Assembly: GCF_015706575.1 (NCBI RefSeq) | Contig: NW_024037073.1 | Span: 26,456,622-26,520,621, forward strand | Direction of reading: 5' to 3' | Length of the DNA: 64,000 nucleotides | Origin: Patiria miniata | Taxonomy: Eukaryota; Echinodermata; Asteroidea; Valvatida; Asterinidae | Shown here: piece by piece, positions 1-13,100 of the stretch | Position numbering within the stretch: the stretch's first letter is position 1 | Layout: the number at the start of each line of letters is the position of its first letter | The notes under the pieces: model-generated | What the model saw: only the letters and a program-made list of their open reading frames with translations | What the model was told of the DNA's origin: nothing | Databases searched by the model: none | Translations under genes and position numbers: made by a program

Positions 1-180
1 GTTCCCACTCCGGCCAAACCACTACCAAAGACGAATGAGAATTGCATACCTCATGCAAAACAAACCCTTCAAACATACAAAGACCATTCAAACCTTTGTG
101 AGGAACTTTTCAAAGTCTTCTTCCTACTGGAAGAACGAGATACACTCACTACAAGCACGGCCACTACGTACACTGTTTAA
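1..180 (+). mobile_element. Possible Penelope-like N-terminal fragment (left)
   Basis: The window opens with codons for VPTPAKPLPKTNEN, continuing a peptide visible in full in the right arm. The SKDLNFVPTP segment there resembles the N-terminal SKGLxFVPTP motif of Penelope-like reverse transcriptases. The fragment is short and decayed. The family call rests on one motif plus definite Penelope-like remains elsewhere in the same arm. Confidence 0.35.
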
Positions 181-462
181 CCAAGAAGAATCGTGATTTC
201 ATATGGGACGAGTAGTGTGACAGCTCTTTCAACACCCTCAAGACAGGATTGCAGGAGGCCCCTATCCTGGGTTACTCTCAATTGAGGGCCAATACATACT
301 CGATCTGATGCCAGCAGGGATGGGATCAGTGAGTTCTCTCGCAAGTTTAGGAAGGGAAACAAAGAGTTATCGCCTATGCAAGTCTGGCATTGTCCGAACC
401 AGGTGCCTACCTATGTTGCCCAATACCTACATGTTCCACAACCCTGACCCTGGAAGCATCTG

Positions 463-775
463 CATGTAACCCTAAGCATCTAACCCTAAGCGTCTAACCC
501 TAAGCATCTAACCCTAAGCATCTAACCCTAAGCATCTAACCCTAACCCTAACCATCTAACCCTAACCATCTAACCCTAACCATCTAACCTAAACCTAACC
601 ATCTAAACCTAACCATCTAACCCTAACCATCTAAACCTAACCACCTAACCATCTAAACCTAACCCTAACCCTAACCATCTAACCTAACCATCTAAACCTA
701 ACCATCTAAACCTAACCATCCAACCCTAACCATCTAAACCTAACCCTAACCCTAAGCCTAACCCTGAGGATTTTG
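463..775. repeat. Degenerate interstitial telomere-like array (left)
   Basis: About 310 bp of variants of ccctaaccatctaa and ccctaagcatctaa mixed with plain ccctaaccctaa steps. The CCCTAA core is the animal telomere unit (TTAGGG on the other strand), but most units carry an extra CATC or GCATC, giving 12-14 bp periods. It may be an interstitial telomere-like satellite rather than a true chromosome end, because unique sequence and the arm edge lie outside it. Confidence 0.85.
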
Positions 776-1212
776 GGGAACATATATAGGTATTGGGGAA
801 CAGGTATTGGGGAACATCGGGTAGACCCCGTCCAAACCCAAACCTAATTACTGTGTAACAAGGCGTAAATTGCTAGCTGTTGTCCAGCTTCCTCAAGCAT
901 CGAACGCAACACCTCTAGGGCCGAGTCACCAGTAGAAGAAGCCATGCAGGCGGGATCTCTACATGCAGAGCCAATCAAAACATGCAGAGCCAATCAAAAC
1001 AAGTGAGGCCCAACTAAAGAACGACACCATAACCTGGGTTCTGAAGGAGAAAAATGCAGCAGTCGACCATACCAGAGTGCCGTATCAATAAATGGTCCAG
1101 CATCAAAAACTTACTGGTCCAACTGGGACCAGTTCGAGTGAGCTGGTGCCAGACATCGATCTTGAGGAGACATTGAGCTGGACTGCTACCAAGATGACAA
1201 AAACCTTCATCG

Positions 1213-1530
1213 TCACCAAGTTTCAGCCAGCATAGCAACCAAGATCAGAAAAGGATGTGGATGTTTGACATCATCTTCAATGCCAAGCTTAAGAAGAAAT
1301 GAACCATTAGGTCCCAAATTATTCTTTCTGAGTACTGCTCCCATTAGAGACGTCCCATAATTTAAAAGTGTTATTAAAGTGCTCTTAAAATATTGTGTAT
1401 AAGCTTTCAGGTCGGGACACCCTGGCTTAATTAAAGAGGGCCCATTGTAATGCAAATCATACATCGCTACGAGTGTTGCTATGAAGCACGTCACGTGAAC
1501 AGTTGCATAGTGCGCTTTCATTGAGGGCAT
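1213..1530 (-). other. Unrecognised 105-codon ORF (left arm)
   Basis: An open frame of 105 codons starting MPSMKAHYATVHVTCFIATL. The same frame, identical in translation, exists in the right arm. Near-identical arms make shared openness weak evidence for coding. There is a hydrophobic start but no domain is recognised, and it could be a chance ORF inside a repeat: parts of the region resemble sequence near 61000 outside the palindrome. Confidence 0.15.
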
Positions 1531-2399
1531 ACTTGCATGAAGAGGCGCAGCACATCAGTCTGTTGCTAGCCAAGGCACGGAGCACACGAACAGTTTACCC
1601 GATGGTAAGTCTACACTACACTATGCTACTGTCAGAATTCCCCTTAGATTTGAAGTGTTTTATATATTTCCAAATGTGCTTGTAGACTTCTTCATGTTTA
1701 TTCATTAACTTCTGACTCTTATTTACACAGGGCCATGGATTTCTTTGCCAACATGTAAATAACCTACTATTTTGTTTAGCAATACAGGACTGACAGGAGC
1801 AGTAGAATTCTCTTCCTTTGTGTTACCCATACCAATAGCATGTAATGCCTTTTGTGTTTAATTGAATAAGCTTATCCAATTCGTCCTCAATCTTTGTGTT
1901 TGAATTCCTTGAGGTTGTAATGAATGAAGCGGAATGTTAGGTATCACGGTTGGTTTGCAGTGATTGCTGGTATAAGAGAGATTTTTGGGTGTGCCACGGC
2001 AGAGCACATTTGATTTTTGATAGACATGGATGTCAATGTCATGCTTTGATCCTCTGAGCCGCGCGCTTTCTTGCAAGCCGGTATAGCTGCCGCATTTGCT
2101 GCAACTTGCAGAAGCAGATATTACAGACTGCTTAAGGGCAAATAGTGGTGTGGAGCTGAGACCAAGAGCGGCTGGATCAGCGAATCCAAGATCGTGAATG
2201 ACAAGGAAACCATGGCCCTTGGCCCTTGTAGCCTGTAGCCTGAGGTGCAAATTTGAGGTAGATGGTTGATGAGCCGGGATGCTCAAGACGTGGATTAAGC
2301 AGTAGCAACCGTCGAGTTTGAGGTAGAGTCGCAGAGACGACAGAGGACACCGGAAGGGCTGTCATCTCTAGTGTAACACCACTGAGAGGCTGAAATCAG

Positions 2400-5180
2400 C
2401 AGCAGAACACCAAAGTTTTAAAATACGGTGAACTGTATTATTTCTTATTATTTGCAATAACATTTAATTGTTATTGAAATCTATTTAGATAGATTTGTTT
2501 GATCATCTTGATTTACAAGACATGTTTTTTTTGTGATTTATAAATTGAAGAGGTATTTTTTTGGCAAATTTGACTGGAAATTGAATTTGGAAGTAGTAGT
2601 TAACTGGTCATTGTTGTTTTTTAATAGATCCTTTGGAAAACATCCAAAGTTAGTATACATTGCTTTTTTTATGACTTAGTGGACAAACGTAGAAGTGGTT
2701 TTGAAAGTATCCACACCTAGCGTTCTTGTTTGAGTTTAATTTGTTCAGAAAGTAAAAACAGATATTCCTTTAATTACTATTTTTTTGGTTGAGTTGTGTT
2801 TCAAGTTAAGAGTTTAAAACTGAGAAGAAAGAATACTTATAGTTTATTTTGTGAGATATTTTTGTTGTTTTCCGCATTAATCATCCATTTTATGACTTAA
2901 GAGAAATTTATAATCCTTTTTATGACTTAAGGAGAAATATTGTAAATACTGCAAGAAGAAGTGGACCTATAAATTAAATTGTAAATAATAATTGTGTAAA
3001 TAGAACTGATCTTGTCCATTGTTGTGATTATTTGGTGTTTGCAATCTAATCATTTTATCTTTCCAGCCACAGTCCCTAAAACAAAAGGGTAACTGTGACA
3101 GCTACGAGTCATACGCTGCACTGTGTACAGCTGGAGGTCCAGACTGCACCGCCATATCAGTGTGACGAGCCGACATGCTTATTGGTTGGGCCTGTGACTA
3201 CACATTTTCATTATTTAATGCGTGGCTTGGATGCGCTGCATAGCGAGCGCTGCATTGACTCAAACTAGGGTAGAAGCACATACTGTGGAGGCATGCAATC
3301 GTTTTTTTAGCGTTCATTATTAATAAATGTGTTGAATCTAGTAACTGCTGTCACTGTCTCTTTACTGCATTGTCCACTGACTCATTCAGTTTTCTTGCCT
3401 ATAGATGGGGATATGTTTTCTCTAAACGGTGAGGATTACTGGTGACCAACTTAAAAATACTAGTTTCCTAATTCATGTAACTGGAGGAACATAGGGAGCA
3501 AATTGCTAGTTCAGGAATATTTTTCAAGCAAAATAATTAATTGAAATAAATCATATTACAGCCTAACATTGTACTGAATCATTTCTAAAAAGTCAAACAA
3601 ACCCTTTTGAAATACTGTGTGCCTCAGTGTTTTATCAAAAGATATTTTGAACCTTTTTTTCTAATGATAATGATTATTCAAATGCTTATGTATGTTTACT
3701 GTTTTCAGGCATGCAACTGGCATTTTAGGGGAAAAAAGGAAACTCCAAAACCACACAAGACTTTGTATGGTATTTTCAATTTGTAATAGCATTCACGAAA
3801 AGTTAAAAACAAGGAAATCAGCAGATCCGAGGAAAAGTTGCATGCCTGAATTTTGACTTTAGTTTAATTTGGTTTTTCTTGATTTTGAATACCAAAATAA
3901 AATGTAAGACAAAGTAAAGTAATAAACTGCTGACACTTATTTAAATTCGGTCATTACTGTTAAGTAGCCTTCAACACTAACTTTTGTGTGATCGGTCACA
4001 GACAGTCAAAATTTCAATTCTTTTCCCCTGCCATGCCTTTTACACAGGCTAGTCACCAACAGTCAGATCTTGTTTAAAGGCACTGTGACAGTCCATTCCA
4101 TCAACAGACAAAAGCAGGAGATTCAAAGGTGTTCAAGTGTTTTGTAAAAAACTGATGGAAATACCAAAAAAATATTTAAATCAGAAATCATGATTTGGTT
4201 TCGACATTTATGCCCTCGCACTTACTACGTGGACAAGCCCAAAGCTTAGACTTGAGTAGGCCTACTTGAGGCAACACTCACACTCAATTAATAAGCTAGT
4301 GAAAACACCATAATTCTTGTTACATGTAGATGGGTTTGCCTTCTCTGACCCCAAATTCTTTAAAAGATCAAGAAATGTCAAATGACACCAACAAATTGCC
4401 TATCAAAAAGAATCAACAATAAAAAGTAACACAAATTTGAAGTTATAACAAAAAAGGATTGAAAACGTATTTAAAAAGTAGAAGTAATTTTTTATCAAGT
4501 ATCAAAGATTTAACAAGTGTTGCCATGCTGAGTCACAAAGTCAGTGGTTAGGATAAGGGTAGGGGTGTTTTGGGGAGGGGGGTTTCATAGTCTTGTTTTT
4601 GTTTTTTTTTTTGTTTCAAACAATTTCTATTTCAAGGGCTCTGGTGAACATGTTTTTCAAAGGAAGTGACAAAATTAAGTGGTTACTCACCATATGCATG
4701 CATGTGCATTACTTGTGTGGTCGTCCACATAAAAGACAACTGGTGCCAATGGTTTGGCTTTGCATGATTTACCTAATGTGGGTGATGACCTGCTTGCAAC
4801 AGCAGCAATACTAGCATCCAGTACAATTAATTGAAATAAAACAACGTAAAGGGCTGTGGCTTTCAGTGTGAACTTTTACCCAATTTTCTGTATGACTAAA
4901 CAAATTAGCAAGGGATTACTTTGAATTAATCTTAACCTAAAAAAACCTAATGAACTAGACCTTCAATCCAGCCATTGACTTGAAGTTGAAGGCAACTAAC
5001 TGAGGTTAGAACTAGAATTGTGTGTCTAGAATGGGAGTGTACATGCCTGGCAAGGAGGGTTGATGCATGGCAGCTTTGATTGGAATAACATTTTGCACGT
5101 AGGACAGTATCGGTAAAGAAGGGATGTAATTATGGCAAGTGATGGCAATAGGCCTAGAGACATTAGACAACATGGCAAGA
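2400..5180. other. AT-rich stretch without recognised gene (left arm)
   Basis: No ORF with recognisable similarity, no RNA gene and no clear transposon termini were seen. The mate region at about 53830-56600 is likewise empty. Only short chance ORFs occur. Confidence 0.6.
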
Positions 5181-5185
5181 ATTAT

Positions 5186-5515
5186 CACTTTAGGCAAGAA
5201 TTAATTGGCACTTTAGGCGAGAATTGGCACTTGAGGCAAGAGTTAGCACTTTAGGCGAGAGATGGCACTTTAGGCGAGAGATGGCACTTGAGGCAAGAGA
5301 TGGCACTTGAGGCTAGAGATGGCACTTTAGGCAAGAGATGGCACTTTAGACAAGGATTGGCACTTTAGGCAAGAATTAATTGGCACTTTAGGCAAGAATT
5401 AATTGGCACTTTTGGCAAGAAATAGTTGGCACTTTTGGCAAGAAATAGTTGGCACTTTAGGTAAGAATTAAGTGGCACTTTAGGCAAATATTGGCACTTT
5501 AGGCAAGAAAGTGGC
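5186..5515. repeat. Minisatellite, ~18-23 bp unit (left)
   Basis: About 16 copies of a unit like ggcactttaggcaagaatt, with variants gcgaga, ttgaggc and an optional aattaatt spacer. Units are diverged but clearly periodic. Confidence 0.9.
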
Positions 5516-5829
5516 AGGCAAGACAGGACAATTAACATAAGGCAAGAAAGGGCAATTTTTGTTCACTATAGAATGTCAAGTGAGTACATGTACATGAATG
5601 TTACTTACAGAGCTGAGTTTTGAGGACAGACACCCACAGACAAGCTAAAAGGGGAACTAGATGTTAACTATTGGTGGAGTGAGTATTGGAGGCCTGTGGA
5701 ATATTGAGATGCTAGCACAGCAAAGGACTCCAGATATCACTGATGATGGAACTGATGTCCTGCAGAAAAATCCTGTGCCAGACATCCAAGGCCTTTCAGA
5801 CTCGGCAAGGATTGTGGCACTCAATACTT

Positions 5830-6865
5830 ATGATGAGGTGCTACCGATCGGTAAAATGCTGAATTATCAAAAATTTCCTGCAATCTCCCCAAAGAACCAT
5901 GCGCCTTGTGTTCATGGAGTCCAGCGCTAAGATCCTCACCGATGTACCCAATGCAGACCTTTCTGTATTCACAGGTGTTACATCAGGTTAGGTCTCAGAG
6001 TCTTACTCATCCTTGTAGGCTATTGCAGATCATGTTAGGCATGGAAAACCTAGATGCCAGTGTCATTCAGGAAGGACTAAATGCAATAAGAGCTGCCTAT
6101 GAAGGGAAGTGTAATGGCCAGATGAACCTGATGGGTAGACCTTGAGTATACGAAACACTTCAGTCAGTGAAAGACTTTGGATCAAGTGTCTCAACTTGAT
6201 GTACCCCAAATCGGTTGTGTTGGATTGTTGCCTTGACATAGCAAAGTTGTCGCAGGAAAGGATCGTGGTCAACGATGAAGGATTGCCAGACAAGGGTGCC
6301 AATGACTGATGAATAGATCCCAGGGCACTGGACAGATTGATTGTGGAGATGCCTATCAATGTGTGGCTCTCTGATAGACAAAAGGGCTGAGAATACTGCC
6401 AGACTGCCTGGAGGCCTCAATATCCAGGAAGAAGATTCGATCCAAGGTGAGCCAGATGCTGCTGTGTGTGAACCAGCTGAAGTGTCTCAGGAACTGCTGG
6501 AGGTACTGTGCTGTGTGATAAAATGATGAAAGTGTCATTCACAAACTGAAGATAACTGTTGCTCTCAAATCCACGAAAGCTGTACAGAACTATATGATGA
6601 TATTGGCCAGAACTGGAGATGGGGTTAATCCTGTGGAAGTTCCAGCTGACTGCTTGAAGAATTGACCTGTCCACTGGATGAAGGACGGCAGGATGTAGAT
6701 GGGTAGGAGATCACAAACCTAATCCAGAGAGAGGGTTTCACACTCACACAGCTTGTCTTCATGAAGGTTTCCTGACCGAGACCTTGAGACATGCCTCACC
6801 CATGGGATTGGTGATGAATACCTGGAGTCTCCACTGAAGCTGCACATGGCTTTGTTGGGATCACA
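5830..6865 (-). mobile_element. Decayed Penelope-like element, minus copy (left)
   Basis: Minus-strand fragments include the reverse-transcriptase active-site segment FVNDTFII, then a FFLDIEASRQSGS stretch and a VYQRATHIDRHLH stretch matching the Penelope pattern FLDV..R..dGs..tsVYRKPTHTDRYL. Near the 3' end is a GIY-YIG endonuclease-like segment, VCIGYIGEDLSAGLHEHKAH. This order (RT then GIY-YIG) is diagnostic of Penelope-like retroelements. The copy is broken in several places and has no complete frame. Confidence 0.75.
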
Positions 6866-6869
6866 AGTA

Positions 6870-7070
6870 AAGGTGTTCGCAGCAGCGGCAGCGCGGCAGC
6901 GGCGGCGGCAGCGGCAGCGCGGCGGCGCGCGCGGCGCGCGGCGCAGCGGCGCGGCGGCAGCACAGCAGGTGATGATGGTGGTGGTGAGTGGGGGGGGGGG
7001 GGGGTGAGGGTGAGGGGGGTGGTGGCGGCCGCCAGTGGGGGTGATGGGGATGGTGAGGGTGATGATCCCA
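6870..7070. repeat. GC-rich microsatellite between Penelope copies (left)
   Basis: gcagcggcggc-type triplets, cgcgcggcgcgcgg, then poly-G and ggtgat repeats. The mate on the right has a different composition (gcgctgcgctgc and catcat runs), so this is the least conserved point of the arms. Assembly error in such a tract is likely. Confidence 0.85.
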
Positions 7071-7089
7071 ATGACACCATGAGCGCAAC

Positions 7090-8370
7090 CTCACAGTGTT
7101 CCCAACGACACCATGGTCAACCCCGATGAAGGCTACCAGATATTCACTGCCATCCCCACAGGCTACTCATGCCTCGGTGCCAAGGGGGACTCCGACTTGA
7201 CTACGCCCTGCAGAAATATGAAGCCCCACACTCCAAACCAGGTTCATGATCTGCGACCCACCTACATCCTGCTGTCTTTCTTCCAATGAACAGCCAGTTG
7301 TCCAAGCAGCCTTCTGGAACTTCCACAGGATCAACTCTATCCCCAGTTTTAGTCAATGCCTTCATATAGGAGTACTGCCTTCGTAGATCTGAGACCAAGA
7401 GTTTGTCTTCAGTACACGGATGAGACTCTCATCACTTCATCATACAGCATGGGACCTCCAGCAGGTCCTGAAAGACTTCAACTGGATTTACAGCAGCATC
7501 TGGCGCAGTGAGGATCAGGCGCCTTGAATCTCATCCCCGGATGCTAAGGTCTGAAAACAGTCTGACAACACCCTCGACCCCTGAGTCTATTAGAGATGAC
7601 CGACAGACACTGACTGGCAACATCGACAACCAATCCTTCCTGCACCCGGAAATCCAAACACCAGTCAAAGAGCAACCTTGTCCGGGAAGCCTGCATCAGC
7701 AACCACAATCCTGGCCGGCAACAACTTTACCATATCAAGACAGCACTACAACACAACAGATTCAAGGCTCATCCAGTCAAGACGCAAGATCCAAAGTCTT
7801 TCACCTACCAAAGGGTCCCCTACACCCAAGGTCGAACCCACTAGGCTCACCCCGCCTATTACACAGCCCAACACAGGCAGTTCTCATCACATCCAGTACT
7901 TCCTAAATGACAAAGGTATCCGGGCTTTCCACACCCACAAGATCCACAATAGCCCACAGGACAAGCAAGCCTCCAAGACCGAACCTGATGCATCCCCTGC
8001 GAATGCAGAAGGTGTACACTGGGTACACCAGCAAGAGAACTCAACGCCAGACAGCACAAACACAGAGCACATGGCAGATGGGGAGAATTACAGGAAATCA
8101 ATGAACACCCAGCACTCACCAAAAGGGACACCATCATCATGAGTATCAAGCAGCTACATCCATGCTCTGTCCGTCTAGCAATGAAGGTCAGCAAACAGAC
8201 GATAGCTCTGCAAAACTTCAGCATCACCATCAGAGACATCTGTTACCCTCTACATGTACGTAGTAGCTCAAACATCCACAGACCTCCAATTGCCTTCCTC
8301 CTCCAATTTCTTAGACCTCCTCCTCCAATGTCTTCTAAGGATGTGACGTTTCATTTTGTAAATGTTTAGC
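7090..8370 (+). mobile_element. Decayed Penelope-like element, plus copy (left)
   Basis: A second copy in opposite orientation, 5' ends facing the first across a GC-rich microsatellite. It keeps a degenerate RT palm segment (QYTDETLI, equivalent to QFVDDTFI in the other copy) and a GIY-YIG-like tail with CECRRC and HKHRAHGRWGELQEI near 8000-8100. It is more decayed than its partner. Its last 200 bp belong to the 2.4 kb block that is repeated beside ZW10. Confidence 0.7.
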
Positions 8371-10572
8371 AAACATTTAAAGAACCATCTCAATGTTGAG
8401 CCCTTTCACAAAGACTGACGACTGCCCATTGTGCAGACCAACATGATCGACACAACAAATAATAAATGAGTAACATAATAAAAAGAGGGCTGTCATTGAA
8501 AACAATAAAAAGATGAGCACGTAGCCTGAAAGTAATCTAGTACTGCAGTTCTCCTTAGCTTTTAGCAAATTGAATAGGTTTGGATTATTTTTGTTATGCA
8601 TGCTCAACTCAAAGGAAGATAGCGAAAATAGGTTCCTGTTTTTAAAATTTGAGTTTTGTTAAAACTTTTGGAAAAATACGATTTAGAATTTTGTTTATTA
8701 TTTTAAATGTTTAAATGTGTAAATGTCACATCCATAATTTCCTCACTCCACCAATACATAGTTCCCCTTTTGCCTGTGGATTTCAGTTTAATGTTTACAC
8801 TCAGCCTGCAGAGGACAAAATACTTTTTGATATCAGATTTTATATATTTATTGAATTTGTTAAAAGCACAAGTAAATTAATATGCACAGTTTAACTAGCT
8901 AAATTAAATTTATGATATACATCTTTTTTCAAAGTGGATTTTTGTTAATTTTCACCTACTGCTTCTAATTGTTTCAGCTTCTTTTCAAAAAATTCAATGT
9001 ACCCACTGACACCCTATAGTGAACATAGTTAAACAGCAGTACAACTGCCAATGCATCAACCTTACGCTAGAATCATTCGTGGGTTTATCTCTATCCTAAA
9101 TGCTGGAGATAGTTTATCATGAATTTCTTCCCGCATGTACACTCCCAGCAAGTTCTTATTAAAAAGGGGCCTATGGGTCATTCTTCAGTATCAAGTGTCT
9201 ACTTTCATGTCCCGACACTTTAAGGCACTATAATTCGAAAAAATATAGAATGAAAATTAGATTTTTGAGCAGTGAAATTAACTTTAACACGACTCCTATT
9301 ATGTGCAGTGTTAAAAACTCTTTAACATAATGGACAAGATGCTCATTCTTTACAATACTCCCTCAAAACCCCCTCAAAATGCATGTCCCCGTGTATTTCT
9401 CAATATGTACCTACTGCCATAATTTGTAAAGTAAACAACTTGAAAAGGTAATTATACCTCCAAAAGCCAAGTAATATAATAATTGTCATTTCCGTCACAA
9501 AAGGTGTGACGGATATGACTTTTGCATTCTTTTCACAATCAATATTTCTTTGGGTCCTATTGAAAATAAAGGAACCCAGCATTATTAATTCCTGTAGAAA
9601 ACTACTTCACATCACCACTCCAATACAATAGAGACTAAAATAACAGAGAGAGAGATATGTTGCAAGGATGAATGAAGTCCCTGAAAGCCATCAGCCCTGT
9701 TTTTGGTACATAATAATTGTCAATTATCAGATTGATCTTCGATCAGGCCAATTAAATATGTTGAACACTTCAAGTTATTCAACATGGGAAAATGCACATG
9801 ACGAACGTGAGAAACCACTAGCTTAACTGTCACTTCCTTAACATGCTCAAAATCCAAAATGTTTAAATAGGATTATGTGAAAATTTTAGATCTACGGTTT
9901 ACGGAAAATTGTACGTTGATTCGATTGCAAACCCCGCGCTTTGTGAATGCACATCGCCATGATCGCAACCTTGGTAATACGATTCTTTCCCTGTTAAATA
10001 CTCACGACCAGGCCATGAACTTCTTGCAGTTTTTCAGGGGTTAATAAAATCGAGTTGACGGCGGACACACTGAACCAAGTACCTCACAGTCACAAATTAG
10101 CAGAGATAAAACCATGAAAACATCCGGAGAAAGTGACCCAACATGGCGACGACACTTGCGAGACGGGCTTGAGTACAGGGTCTTTTCATTGTGACATGTG
10201 CATGCAGCACTGACATGACAACAAACCGCCACGTGTGAATTGTAATCATTCATTTTGCACCTGTCAGTGTCACAGAACAACACCACCTGTATGCGCCCTC
10301 ACGTGGGCAATACGTCATACCTTGGGAATTTTCGTAAACATTGGTTTCCTTTGAAAGATTTAGCTTTGACTTCCAGCGATGTTATTTTGTCACTTTCGGG
10401 ATATACTGGTATCGGTCTTTGTTTTGCTTTGAACATTTCTTGTTGTTGACAGCCCAAATGTTATGACATGCCTGTATCGGACATGTAATTAGTTGTGGAA
10501 ATGATTACGAGTCCGAAGCTAGTCCGAAATTTCAAAAACGCCACTCTCAAAGATTTGTTTAGAGGGCGCTGT
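8169..10572. repeat. 2.4 kb block, copy 1 (left arm)
   Basis: The block runs from gtccgtctagcaatgaagg to agagggcgctgt. It occurs three times: here, in the right arm, and directly upstream of ZW10 exon 1. Apart from the Penelope tail at its outer end it holds no recognised gene. The frames at 8377-8607 and 9400-9582 recur because the DNA recurs. Confidence 0.9.
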
Positions 10573-13100
10573 TAAAGTTACCGGTAGAAACTTTTTAACA
10601 TAGACTTGGTGGCAGGATTACCCCCAGAGAGATTGACCCCTGATACCAAAAATGCTACCTCAAATGAAAAAAAGCAGAACATAGTTCCCTAAGAATGGTG
10701 TAAAGATAATGTATGTTTTTTTTTGTGTTTACGTATATGTATAATTTTCCAAATTGTGGTAAACGCAAGAAATGTGGCCTACAGAACCGAAATGGGCCGA
10801 GTCATTTGAGGGTACTCACCCTCAGGTGTGGTTCCACCAATGGGGGGGGGGGGGGGGGGGGCGGGGGGCATGGAGCACCCAAACGTTTATCGAGACCCCC
10901 CCCCTAAAAAAAAAGAAATTCTGTACAAAAAGACGGTAGCAGATGTTAGAATTATTATTAATAAGGTGATGTTACATTCGAATGGTCTCTCTTCCCTCCT
11001 CCCCCCCCCTCCCCCCTAAAAAAAATAGTTGTGAGCAGGGACCATGAATTGTACACCATGCGCGGATCTAGAGGGGGGGTTTGGGGGTAAAAAACAACAA
11101 AAAAAGCCGTCAAAGAAAAAATCATACAAATTCCTACAAAATACTGGTATAATGTCCGCCTGTTCAAAATACGGTACACCAGTCTGTAATCTAGTGTTAC
11201 TAATCGTCGAATTTGAACAGCGCCCCTATTGAAATATGAAACCAGCACCCCCCCCCCCCTAAAATTCCTGGATCCACCCCTGTACACTATTAGGTAATGT
11301 AGTGTGCACGATTGTAGGATTTTATCGGCACTCCCCTGGGCACTCCCCATTGAATATATGTACAAGAAAAGGAAGATACTTAAAGTTTTTAAGATATTTT
11401 AAATTTGGGTTCGATTATTCTTCTTGAGTACTTTCCATTAGCATATCTACTTGGAAACATTGGGATTCTGTAACCAAGAAATTAAGCGTGACACAATGAA
11501 ATAAGCCAGAGGAAAAACATGGTCAATCTTTCACACAGAATAATTTGACTGAAACTACATGTACATGTATTTAATATAAAATTTGCCATTGAAAATACAA
11601 TTTTATTAAAAGTTCAAAAAGTTCATTTCTAACATCATGTTGCCAGAAAACTAGAACATTTATAGAATAGAAAGTCTGATTCACTTTAATAATTTGCCAT
11701 TGGAAATATAGTTTTTTGAAATATGAAAGAAGTGACTGTTAATTTTTAAACTAAGTCACAAAAATCCAAAATTTACAGCACAGTTTAATAACTATATGGT
11801 GTACATGTATTATAAATGACAAACACAACTACATGTACATTAAAGTAGGTGAATCATATCCACATCATCTACGTTCATACCAACATCCATGACAGAAAAC
11901 CTTATCGTATTTGCATAAATAATCTCAACAAGGCAAATTTGCACTTCACTGTAACACACATTGTTTTGATGTTCAAATGTATTTCACTCTCCAAGGTTAT
12001 ACGAAATGACAAAAAACCCTTCTAAATTGTATATAAATTCTTTGGAAGATGTGGCAACTTAAAACAAAGGGAATACAAATTCATCTTGATGTTTTATAAT
12101 TACACATTGCACTCAGATGAATACATGCCTTTCATGATTGCATGTGCTGTCCAAATCTGGTCTCAGATTATCATGATCATGACTAATCCTACACATGCGA
12201 GAGTCATTTGACCAACTATTCAAAATGTTCACATTTGATGTTTCCCATTTACCACCAGAAGCAATGAAATACACTTCTTGTATAATCCTAATGACTGCAA
12301 CTTTCTTAAAAGGTACATATGATTATTTGCTTCTTGTGCCTTTACTTTCGTTTGAAGCAACAAAATTGCTAAAAGTCTGAAGCAGGGTGCATGACAACTA
12401 ACCTGTTGAAGGCTGATTGGATAGTATACGATTTAAGAAAACCGAGGAAATACATTCACTTTTTTGGGGTGTCTTGTAACTGGATTCCATTGCTTATGCA
12501 TAATGTGCCGTGGACACCCTCTTTCAACACCACCTCAGTTTTCATCCACACGAAACAATTTCAGCTAGAATATTTTCAAAGGGTATTTGGTACCACTCCT
12601 ATCTTGACTTTGAGCAGAGTTTTTGTCATTAAATCAATGCTTCTCCAGGTCATTGCAAATGATGCACATGGCTTTGAGTTAACAGTGTTTCAATTTTATC
12701 TGTGAATGTACATTGGTGCAGTAAAATCATACTTTCAGGTACTGTAGTCCAAAAATTTTCACACAAAATTTGAGCCCTGCTAACGAACTCATTGCACACA
12801 GTAAGATGTGACAATAGCTTGTAGATTGACAACTAGTCTCTGTGGTTTCAGTAAAATATATAAAAAACATGTTTACATAATAAAAAATGTATATTGCATT
12901 ATTAATTAAGAGCACAAAATTGCATCATGACAAGTTCCAATTTAAGAGTACTGATTTCAACAATGAATTAATCATTATTTTTTTTTTTAAATATAACACT
13001 GTCTCGTTATTTTGTTCCAATTGTTATATTATGATAATGCAATATATTTCATAATGCACTAATAGTCGGTTTCCCTTTTTGGTTTATTGGAACATTTGTT
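10573..13100. other. No gene recognised between block and PhnD-like 3' end (left)
   Basis: Apart from poly-G/C tracts near 10840-10905 and 11000-11020 and the small insertion, the stretch is AT-rich with no supported gene. The ORF at 12391-12705 (mate 46565-46855) is open in both arms but shows no recognisable similarity. Confidence 0.5.
11055..11283. mobile_element. Small hAT-like insertion, left arm only
   Basis: A ~230 bp segment bounded by gcgcggatctagagg and cctggatccacccctg, imperfect inverted repeats of the ggcggatccag type also seen at 26755. The right arm at about 47975 reads straight through (aattgtactgtacactattagg), giving an empty site. Flanking tgtacac sequence on both sides suggests a target duplication whose exact length is ambiguous. 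Confidence 0.65.

Noticed and set aside
5186-5515. CRISPR-like array
   Set aside because: Units are tandem, diverged and lack unique spacers; it is a minisatellite in an animal genome.
5661-5930. 89-codon plus-strand ORF (mate 53064-53333) as a gene
   Set aside because: It is antisense to the GIY-YIG part of a decayed Penelope-like element, which explains its openness.
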